Assembly: GCA_023426225.1 (NCBI GenBank)
Contig: JAFABD010000128.1
Coordinates: 1 to 5,240, forward strand
Reading direction: 5' to 3'
DNA from: Pseudomonadota bacterium
GTDB taxonomy: Bacteria; Pseudomonadota; Alphaproteobacteria; Sphingomonadales; Sphingomonadaceae
Length of the DNA stretch: 5,240 bases
The translations under genes were made by a program, and so were the position numbers. The notes below the pieces were generated by a model. The model was not told the DNA's origin and searched no databases. It was given only the letters and a program-made list of their open reading frames with translations. Below, piece after piece: positions 1 to 4,521 of this stretch (within the stretch, counting starts at the first letter, position 1; every line of letters starts with the position of its first letter).

Positions 1-337
1 GCCGCCGCGCGGCGAGGACGTCGACCAGCGTTGCCGCCGCCACGAAGCCCAGCGCGCCCCAGATCGCGGGGTTGCGCGGCGCCCGCCGGGCGGCGAGCGC
101 AAGCGCGCCGATATCCATCGCATCGCCCGCAACACGGTTCCACACCATCGCCCGGTGAGCCGGGCGCGTCAGCAGCCCGGCGCCCGCCACCAGCTCGCGC
201 GCGCCGAACGCGGCGACGACGCCCGGATGATCGTCGGCCGAAAGCCCGCGGGCGATCCGGCGGGCGGCGATCACTTCCACGGCGCCAAGCGCCACCGAAA
301 ACAGGCCGAGGCCCAGGCCGATCTTGCGCGTTTCCAT
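1..337 (-). CDS. Small membrane protein, N-terminal part of a cyclase/dehydrase-associated family (3' end outside window)
   Basis: The reading frame is open from ATG at 337 to the left edge, giving 112 residues with no stop, so the gene is truncated by the window. GAGAGG lies about 5 bases before the ATG. The protein is Ala/Gly-rich with hydrophobic stretches at about residues 6-25, 49-57, 72-83 and 93-110, consistent with a small inner-membrane protein. The pattern 'GLGLFSVALGAVEVIAARRIARGL', then 'FGARELVAG', then 'RVAGDAMDIGALALAARR' resembles short membrane domains in sphingomonad proteins often labelled cyclase/dehydrase, where a START-like (SRPBCC) domain may follow. That labelling is from memory, and no such domain is visible here. 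It begins 31 bp after the stop of the DUF4142 gene on the same strand, so the two are probably co-transcribed. The role is unknown. Confidence 0.7.
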   Translation of the reverse strand, partial: METRKIGLGLGLFSVALGAVEVIAARRIARGLSADDHPGVVAAFGARELVAGAGLLTRPAHRAMVWNRVAGDAMDIGALALAARRAPRNPAIWGALGFVAAATLVDVLAARR

Positions 338-368
338 GCGAACCTCTCTCTTTTGTTCACGCGGCGGA

Positions 369-923
369 TCAGCGCGCGAGCTTGTCGACATGCTGCAGAT
401 GCCGTTCGACGATCGGCGCCGCCGCCGCCGCGACGCGTTGCAGCGCCGGCGTGTCGCCGCGCGCGGCATAGCCGCGGTGAAGCGCCAGCGCGCGCCGGTG
501 CGCCGTCCGCTGCTGGTCGAGGTAAAGCGCGTCGAAACCGCCGGCGGGCGCATCGCGCAGCTGGGCGAGCATCGCCACCTGGTCGGGCAGCAGCGCGGGG
601 GTCGGCGCGACCAGCCCGGCGCCGGTCGCTGCCTGCGCCAGCTTCTGTGTCGTCGCGCGATGATCGTCGATCATCTGCTGGGCAAAGGCGCGCACCGACG
701 CCGACCTGGCTTTGGTCAGCGCCAGTTGCGACGACTGGATCTCGTACAGGTCACTCGCCCCCGCCTGGGTCAGAAAGGGGAGCGCGGCGGTCGGCACGGC
801 CATGTCGGCCATTTCGCCCGAAGCGCGCGGGGCCGACGGCGCGGCACCGGGCGCCGATTGCGCGGCAGCCTCCATCGGCGCGGCGGCGAGCAGAAAAGTG
901 CCGGAAAGCAGCAAGATGCGCAT
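369..923 (-). CDS. DUF4142 domain-containing exported protein
   Basis: This 184-residue protein has a signal peptide at residues 1-21 (Arg2, a hydrophobic core, cleavage probably after Ala21 in AAAQS), so it is likely periplasmic. A low-complexity Ala/Pro/Ser linker follows to about residue 45. A helical DUF4142 domain spans about residues 48-184, with 'ASDLYEIQSSQLAL' (56-69), 'VRAFAQQMIDDHRATTQKL' (77-95) and 'YLDQQRTAHRRALALHRGYAARGD' (134-157). The family has a ferritin-like or four-helix appearance and no established biochemical role; members are common in alphaproteobacteria. The ATG at 923 is chosen because it begins the signal peptide and has GGAGG 8 bases upstream. The frame stays open upstream to about 1316, but that extension would bury the signal peptide. 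An EcfG-like promoter sits just upstream, suggesting general-stress control. It probably forms an operon with the gene at 1-337. Confidence 0.9.
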   Translation of the reverse strand: MRILLLSGTFLLAAAPMEAAAQSAPGAAPSAPRASGEMADMAVPTAALPFLTQAGASDLYEIQSSQLALTKARSASVRAFAQQMIDDHRATTQKLAQAATGAGLVAPTPALLPDQVAMLAQLRDAPAGGFDALYLDQQRTAHRRALALHRGYAARGDTPALQRVAAAAAPIVERHLQHVDKLAR

Positions 924-953
924 GGTCGATACCTCCAGGGCCCCGGGGACTCG

Positions 954-978
954 AACCCTCGGGGAGGATCGCCGTTCC
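954..978 (-). promoter_or_regulatory. Candidate EcfG-type (general stress response) promoter for the DUF4142 operon
   Basis: Read on the minus strand, GGAAC (978-974) is followed by exactly 16 bases and then GGTT (957-954). The alphaproteobacterial general-stress sigma factor EcfG is known to recognise GGAAC, a 16-17 base spacer and a CGTT-like -10 element. Here the -10 has G in place of the first C. Transcription would begin at about 946-948, leaving a leader of about 25 bases that contains the GGAGG ribosome binding site before the ATG at 923. The geometry is coherent for a real promoter, but it is predicted from sequence only. Confidence 0.55.
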
Positions 979-1323
979 GGCCGCGCGTCGCGCATCGGTC
1001 TGCCGTGGCGCGGCTGCGGCAGGTCGAACGGCCTCGGCCCGAGCGGCGGTGCTGCTGCGATGTCGGAAAAGGGGTAGGGCGGCGCGGCGAGGCGCCGGGT
1101 GGCCCCCGGAGGGAGTGAGGTGCCACCCGACTCGATGCCCCGCCCACAATCGGAACGATGTCCGTGCTGAAGCCTGATTAGCCGACGGTGTCGCCGCACG
1201 CGATTCCGGGGGATTCCCGCCCGCAACTCTACGGAACCGGGCTGTCCCGTCGCGGTGCAACCGACGGCGGCGCCGGGTGCGATTTGGCGCGGCGCGATAG
1301 TATACAAAGCCGCCACACCCCGC
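979..1323. other. Non-coding upstream region, no gene supported
   Basis: Before the insertion this was part of a roughly 450-bp spacer between the divergent DUF4142 gene and the 104-aa gene. Open frames run through it on both strands, but they are Arg/Pro/Ala-rich, lack ribosome binding sites and resemble no family I recognise. The visible structure is an 8-bp inverted repeat at 1096-1103 and 1122-1129, an AT-richer patch around 1297-1307 (GATAGTATACA), and a GGAAC at 1233 without a good -10. I see no tRNA or recognised ncRNA. Confidence 0.6.
1096..1129. repeat. 8-bp inverted repeat with 18-base loop in the upstream region
   Basis: CGGGTGGC (1096-1103) and GCCACCCG (1122-1129) are exact inverse complements. 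The loop is purine-rich and contains a second small CCC/GGG pairing. No U-run follows and no gene starts next to it on either strand, so its function is unclear; in DNA this GC-rich, a repeat of this size may arise by chance. Confidence 0.35.
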
Positions 1324-1326
1324 TAA
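1324..1326. repeat. Target-site duplication, left copy (TAA)
   Basis: TAA directly precedes the left terminal repeat and is repeated directly after the right terminal repeat at 2232-2234. It fits the TNA target preference of IS5-family elements. Confidence 0.85.
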
Positions 1327-1344
1327 GAGGCCGTTTGGAAAATC
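1327..1344 (+). repeat. IS left terminal inverted repeat (18 bp)
   Basis: GAGGCCGTTTGGAAAATC pairs with the right end at 2214-2231. The only mismatch is at the fourth position (G here, T in the inverted right end). Similarity stops after position 18, which sets the repeat length. Confidence 0.93.
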
Positions 1345-1390
1345 GGCTGTGGGGGTTGCCGGAAGGGTGGCGGTCTGATTCAGGCTCTGG

Positions 1391-2215
1391 ATGTGGACGC
1401 AGCAGAGCCGGGGGCGAATGGCCCGAATTGCGAGGAAGACGAAGCGCTACCCCAGTGACCTGACCGATGAGGAATGGGATCGTCTTGCGCCGCTGATGCC
1501 CAAGCCGGGACGCCGTGGCCGCCCTCGTGAGGTGGATTTCCGCGAAGTCATCAACGCGGTCCGCTATCTGGTTCGCTCGGGCTGTGGGTGGCGTATGCTG
1601 CCAGTCCACTTCGGCGCGTGGCAGACGGTCTATGGCTGGTTCCGGGAACTGGCGCGACGCTTTCTGTTCCAGACCGTCCACGACATCGAATTGATGCTGG
1701 ATCGTGCACGGCAAGGTCGGGAGGAGAGCCCGAGCGCGGCGGTGATCGACAGCCAGTCGGTCAAGGCCCCATCGGCGGAAAAGCGCGGGTTTGATGCGGG
1801 CAAGAAGGTCGTCGGGCGCAAGCGGCACATCGCCGTCGATACCGATGGCCGGCTGCTGATGGTGAACCTGACCACGGCCGATATCTCGGACAGCGCAGGC
1901 GCCCAGGCCATTCTCGATGCCATCCGCAAGCGCTGGCCGTGGGTGAAACACCTCTTCGCCGATGGCGCCTACGACCGCCTCAAGCTCATGGACAAGGCCA
2001 GCTATATGGACTTCGTTATCGAGGTCATCCGCCGCAGTGATCGCCAGCAGGGCTTCAAGGCCTTACCCCGGCGATGGGTCGTCGAAAGAACCTTTGGCTG
2101 GATGACACGATGGCGCAGGCTCGTCCGCGACTATGAAAAGCGGATCGACGTTTCCCATGCTATGATCCTCGTCGCCATGGGCGGCAATCTCCTACGAAGA
2201 AACGCTCATCCCTGA
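1391..2215 (+). CDS. IS5-family DDE transposase
   Basis: The 274-residue transposase moves the surrounding element by cut-and-paste or related DDE chemistry. An N-terminal DNA-binding region (about residues 19-95, 'YPSDLTDEEWDRLAPLMPKPGRRGRPR', the DUF4096-like segment of this family) precedes an IS4/IS5-type catalytic domain. The probable catalytic residues are Asp120 in 'VIDSQSVK', Asp191 in 'LFADGAYD' and Glu232 in 'VVERTFGWM', and all three are present. The GRKRHIAVDTDGRLL block also matches the family. The frame is continuous, with no need for the programmed frameshift seen in some IS5 members. I prefer the ATG at 1391 because relatives begin with 'MWT'. An ATG at 1418 (MARIARK...) is a possible alternative, with a G-run only 3 bases before it. 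The stop lies just inside the right terminal repeat (2213-2215). Confidence 0.95.
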   Translation: MWTQQSRGRMARIARKTKRYPSDLTDEEWDRLAPLMPKPGRRGRPREVDFREVINAVRYLVRSGCGWRMLPVHFGAWQTVYGWFRELARRFLFQTVHDIELMLDRARQGREESPSAAVIDSQSVKAPSAEKRGFDAGKKVVGRKRHIAVDTDGRLLMVNLTTADISDSAGAQAILDAIRKRWPWVKHLFADGAYDRLKLMDKASYMDFVIEVIRRSDRQQGFKALPRRWVVERTFGWMTRWRRLVRDYEKRIDVSHAMILVAMGGNLLRRNAHP

Positions 2216-2231
2216 TTTTCCAAACGGACTC
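2214..2231 (-). repeat. IS right terminal inverted repeat (18 bp)
   Basis: This is the inverted partner of 1327-1344, with 17 of 18 bases matching. It overlaps the last two bases of the transposase stop codon, so almost no non-coding DNA remains at this end of the element. Confidence 0.93.
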
Positions 2232-2234
2232 TAA
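2232..2234. repeat. Target-site duplication, right copy (TAA)
   Basis: TAA immediately follows the right terminal repeat and matches 1324-1326. Confidence 0.85.
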
Positions 2235-2251
2235 GCGCGACTCGAACTTGT

Positions 2252-2268
2252 TTCGATAGTCTAACGAA
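2252..2268. promoter_or_regulatory. Candidate operator: 17-bp near-palindrome upstream of the 104-aa gene
   Basis: TTCGATAGTCTAACGAA reads as an inverted repeat around its central T, with seven of eight base pairs symmetric (only A2256/A2264 fail). It lies 13 bases before the TTG start, where a repressor would block initiation. A further CGAA at 2243-2246 forms a second, overlapping inverted repeat, TCGAA-N5-TTCGA (2242-2256). The size and symmetry suit a dimeric repressor of the TetR kind. No regulator gene is in the window, so the binding protein is unknown. Confidence 0.4.
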
Positions 2269-2281
2269 CGGGGGCAATTCG

Positions 2282-2596
2282 TTGAATCCAGCGCAGAAAA
2301 TCATCGAAGCCGCCAATGATCTGGTGCTCGAGGCGCGGCGCGCGAACAGCTTTTTCGAACGCGCCGCCCTTCAGGCACTGGCGGCGACGCTGGCGAACGA
2401 TCTGCGCGATCTTGCCGACCGCTGCGTCGGCCCGCGCGGCGACCTTCACGCGCGGCTCGACGACTATCGCGCGCATGTCGCCGCCGCGCTCGGCTTTGCC
2501 GACGATGCGGGCCGCGACGCCGAACAGCATCGGCTGTGGGCGCTCGGCGCGCTGTCGAGCTTCGAGCACGCGCTCGACGAATATCGCGCGGGCTGA
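2282..2596 (+). CDS. Hypothetical 104-aa helical protein (TTG start)
   Basis: I do not recognise this protein. It is 104 residues, rich in Ala, Leu, Arg, Asp and Glu, with no signal peptide and no hydrophobic membrane segment. It looks almost entirely alpha-helical and cytoplasmic, with 'AQKIIEAANDLVLEARRANSFFERAALQALAATLANDLRDLADRC' followed by 'GDLHARLDDYRAHVAAALGFADDAGRDAEQHRLWALGALSSFEHALDEY'. Third positions are strongly G/C, as in its neighbours, which supports real coding. TTG at 2282 is the first possible start after the in-frame stop at 2213; a G-run (ACGGGGG) lies 7 bases before it and no Met codon occurs later in the frame. Its upstream DNA was interrupted by the IS element 50 bp before the start. 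It converges on the DUF808 gene, with 13 bp between the stops. Expression after the insertion is uncertain. Confidence 0.7.
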   Translation: MNPAQKIIEAANDLVLEARRANSFFERAALQALAATLANDLRDLADRCVGPRGDLHARLDDYRAHVAAALGFADDAGRDAEQHRLWALGALSSFEHALDEYRAG

Positions 2597-2609
2597 TCCC
2601 GCCGGGCGT

Positions 2610-3554
2610 TCAGCCGTGCGCGGCGCCGCCGCGCCGGGGCAGCAGGTGGAGCGCGCCGACGATCGCGGCGCCCGCGATCAGGCCCAGCACCGCCGCGCCC
2701 AGCGCCTCGACCGCCCATGCGACCAGCCCGCCGATCGCGGGAAGCGCGTGCGCCGCGCGCTCGGCCACCGCCTCGACGCCGTGCGGCAGCGCGTCGAGCC
2801 CGAAGCTCGCGAGCCCGTGGAGCAGGATGCCGCCGCCCACCCACACCATCGCCGCCACGCCGATGTGCGACAGCGCCGAAAGCAGCACCGGCATCGCGCG
2901 CACCAGCAGTCGCCCGGTCGCCTGCGCCGCGGCCGACGGCTTGCGGCTCAGGTGCAGCCCGATATCGTCGATCTTCACGATCAGCCCGACGACGCCGTAA
3001 ACGCCGACGGTGATCGCCACCCCCACCGCGGCGAGCGCGATCGCGCGCAGCACCAGCGACAGTTCGGGCAGGCTCGCCAGCGCGATCGCCATGATTTCGG
3101 CCGACAGGATGAAGTCGGTGCGGATCGCGCCGCTCACCTGCCGTGCCTCGAGCTCGGCGGGATCGGCAATCGCGGCGACCGCCTCCTCGGCGTGTCCGCC
3201 GGTCAGCGCCTCGACGATCTTCTCCGCCGCCTCGAAGCACAAATAGCTGCCGCCCAGCATCAGGATCGGCGTGATCGCCCAGGGGGCAAGCGCGCTCAGC
3301 GCCAGCGCCGCGGGCAGGATCAGCAACAGCTTGTTGCGCAACGATCCCAGCGCGATCTTGGCGATGATCGGCAACTCGCGATCGGGCGACAGGCCGACGA
3401 CATAGCGCGGCGTCACCGCCGTATCGTCGATCACCACGCCGGCCGCCTTGACGCCCGCTTGGCCCGCCGCGCCCGCCACGTCGTCGATCGACGCCGCCGC
3501 CAGCTTTGCCAGCGCCGCGACATCGTCGAGCAGCGCGACCAGTCCTCCTGCCAT
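2610..3554 (-). CDS. DUF808 family (YedI-like) inner membrane protein
   Basis: The 314-residue protein is close to the usual length of about 300 for this family. Family-like features are the N-terminal 'LVALLDDVAALAKLAAASIDDVA' (5-27), 'VVIDDTAVTPRYVVGLSPDRELPIIAKIALGSLRNK' (40-75) and a central 'AIRTDFILSAEIMAIAL' segment. Hydrophobic segments follow at about residues 76-110, 165-200, 225-250 and 280-303, indicating a polytopic inner-membrane protein. The family is widespread and its E. coli member is YedI; no transported substrate or activity is established, so I give none. The ATG at 3554 has GGAGG 7 bases upstream. On the minus strand the leader carries a perfect 10-bp inverted repeat (3586-3616), which may affect expression. 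The gene is divergent from the phosphatase gene and convergent with the 104-aa gene. Confidence 0.92.
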   Translation of the reverse strand: MAGGLVALLDDVAALAKLAAASIDDVAGAAGQAGVKAAGVVIDDTAVTPRYVVGLSPDRELPIIAKIALGSLRNKLLLILPAALALSALAPWAITPILMLGGSYLCFEAAEKIVEALTGGHAEEAVAAIADPAELEARQVSGAIRTDFILSAEIMAIALASLPELSLVLRAIALAAVGVAITVGVYGVVGLIVKIDDIGLHLSRKPSAAAQATGRLLVRAMPVLLSALSHIGVAAMVWVGGGILLHGLASFGLDALPHGVEAVAERAAHALPAIGGLVAWAVEALGAAVLGLIAGAAIVGALHLLPRRGGAAHG

Positions 3555-3585
3555 TTCATCCCCTCCGTTACGCGGCGACGGCCTG

Positions 3586-3616
3586 CCGGGCGCTTCGGCT
3601 GCGGTCAAGCGCCCGG
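3586..3616. repeat. Perfect 10-bp inverted repeat in the divergent spacer
   Basis: CCGGGCGCTT (3586-3595) and AAGCGCCCGG (3607-3616) are exact inverse complements separated by 11 bases. It lies 32 bp upstream of the DUF808 start and 114 bp upstream of the phosphatase start. As RNA it would form a strong hairpin in the DUF808 leader if transcription begins above it; as DNA it could be an operator. No U-run follows on either strand, so it does not look like an intrinsic terminator. Confidence 0.6.
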
Positions 3617-3630
3617 TCGCCCGCAGCAAC

Positions 3631-3645
3631 GCTTTGTGGCAAAGC
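3631..3645. promoter_or_regulatory. 15-bp palindrome, candidate operator
   Basis: GCTTTGTGGCAAAGC has perfect 6-bp arms (GCTTTG/CAAAGC) around TGG. It sits near the middle of the 175-bp spacer between the divergent DUF808 and phosphatase genes, where one regulator could act on both. No matching regulator is in the window. Confidence 0.35.
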
Positions 3646-3729
3646 CGGCGGCGGCTGCGCGGGTTGGGGAAAGTGCCCGATCCCCGTCGGGCGGGGGAAC
3701 AGCGCGGCGGCACAAGGCATTGTCGTGCC

Positions 3730-4521
3730 ATGTTTTCCGACGTTCGCCCATCGCCCCATGCCCGCTGGCCGCGACGGCTTTGGCTCGTCCGCCATGGCCA
3801 GAGCGCCGGCAATGTCGCCCGCGACGCCGCGCATCGCGAAGGCGCGCATCGCATCGAACTGGCGGTCCGCGACGTCGATGTGCCGCTCTCCCCGCTCGGC
3901 GAACGACAGGCGACCGCGCTCGGACGCTGGTTCGCCGCGGGACATGGCAATGGCCGACCCCAGGTTCTGCTCGCGAGCCCCTATCGGCGTGCGCTCGATA
4001 CCGCGCGCCTGTTCCGGGCGGCGGGCGGGGCGGATGGCGACGAGCCGATCTGCCCCGACGAGCGGCTGCGCGAAAAGGAATTCGGGATTCTCGACGGGCT
4101 GACCACCGCCGGCATTCGGGCGGTCGAGCCCGATCAGGCTGCCTTCCGGCAACTGCTGGGCAAATTCTATCACCGGCCGCCGGGCGGCGAGAGCTGGTGC
4201 GACGTCATCTTCCGCCTGCGGTCGTTGCTTGACACGGTCTCGCTGCACCATGCCGGGCGCGATGTGATGATCGTCGCGCATCAGGTGGTCGTGCTTTGCC
4301 TGCGCTACATCATCGAAACGCTGTCCGAGGCGGAAATCCTCGCGATCGACGCCGCCGGCGACGTGGCCAACTGTTCGGTCACCGAATATGCCTTCGATCC
4401 CGATCGCGGCCGCGGCGGCAAACTGGCGCTGGTCCGCTACAATGTGGTGGCCCCCGTCGCCGACGATCCGGAGGCGCACGTGACTGCCGCGCCCGATGCC
4501 ATTGCCGGAGCACGCGGATGA
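3730..4521 (+). CDS. Histidine phosphatase family protein (phosphoglycerate-mutase-like)
   Basis: The 263-residue protein belongs to the histidine phosphatase superfamily, whose members transfer a phosphoryl group through an active-site histidine. The RHG motif is Arg21-His22-Gly23 in 'LWLVRHGQSAGN', with His22 the probable phospho-acceptor. 'LSPLGERQA' (53-61), 'ASPYRRALDTA' (82-92, Arg86), 'LREKEFGILDGLT' (113-125, Glu115 the probable proton donor) and 'VAHQVVV' (His184) complete the catalytic set. His184 is followed by Gln rather than the common Gly, as in fructose-2,6-bisphosphatase-type sequences. The substrate cannot be told from sequence. The ATG at 3730 places the RHG motif near the N-terminus but lacks a clear ribosome binding site; an in-frame GTG at 3673 is a weaker alternative. 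The last 4 bases overlap the next gene (ATGA), implying translational coupling with the NAD(P)H-hydrate dehydratase. Confidence 0.9.
   Translation: MFSDVRPSPHARWPRRLWLVRHGQSAGNVARDAAHREGAHRIELAVRDVDVPLSPLGERQATALGRWFAAGHGNGRPQVLLASPYRRALDTARLFRAAGGADGDEPICPDERLREKEFGILDGLTTAGIRAVEPDQAAFRQLLGKFYHRPPGGESWCDVIFRLRSLLDTVSLHHAGRDVMIVAHQVVVLCLRYIIETLSEAEILAIDAAGDVANCSVTEYAFDPDRGRGGKLALVRYNVVAPVADDPEAHVTAAPDAIAGARG

Larger units (their letters stand above)
1327..2231 (+). mobile_element. Complete IS5-family insertion sequence, 905 bp
   Basis: The element is bounded by 18-bp inverted repeats, GAGGCCGTTTGGAAAATC at the left and the complement of GAGTCCGTTTGGAAAATC at the right, matching at 17 of 18 positions. 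TAA lies directly outside both ends, the 3-bp TNA-type duplication known for IS5-family members of the IS1031/IS427 kind. It carries one uninterrupted transposase gene filling most of its length. Intact ends, intact gene and perfect duplication indicate a recent and possibly still active insertion. Removing the element plus one TAA rejoins CCCCGC-TAA-GCGCGACTC as the original site. Whether it belongs to the IS1031 or IS427 subgroup cannot be settled by eye; the single undivided reading frame is the only hint. Confidence 0.95.

Noticed and set aside
944..962. tRNA-like T-arm (GGGTTCGAGTCCC on the minus strand)
   Set aside because: No acceptor, D or anticodon stem can be built around it and the T-stem does not extend. 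The GGTT is better explained as the -10 of the EcfG-like promoter.
1201..1231. Cobalamin-riboswitch-like box (CCCGCAACTCTA, preceded by ATTCCGGG)
   Set aside because: It is 11 of 12 bases like the conserved CCCGCAACTGTA, but the GGGAA, GCCACTG and terminal B12-box elements are missing and no B12-related gene follows. Most likely chance in GC-rich DNA.
1152..1257. Plus-strand EcfG promoters at GGAAC 1152 and GGAAC 1233
   Set aside because: The sequences 16-17 bases later (CCTG; GGTG/GTGC) do not match the CGTT-type -10, and no gene begins close downstream.
924..1316. N-terminal extension of the DUF4142 gene up to a GTG at 1316
   Set aside because: It would put about 130 low-complexity residues before a clear signal peptide and ignore the GGAGG in front of the ATG at 923.
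1229..1951. Minus-strand open frames across the transposase
   Set aside because: These are shadows of the transposase gene, which has a full set of family motifs on the plus strand.
2588..2602. Bidirectional terminator hairpin (GCGGG-CTGAT-CCCGC) between the convergent genes
   Set aside because: The stem is only 5 bp, overlaps the stop codon of the 104-aa gene, and is not followed by a U-run on either strand.
3696..3721. EcfG promoter for the phosphatase gene (GGAAC at 3696)
   Set aside because: The spacer of 17 leads to CATT, a poor -10, and the resulting transcript would start almost at the ATG.
2316..4232. Long plus-strand open frame of 638 codons across the DUF808 gene
   Set aside because: It is Arg/Gln/Ala-rich and antisense to a recognised gene with a good ribosome binding site. 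Such open frames are expected opposite genes with strong third-position GC bias.
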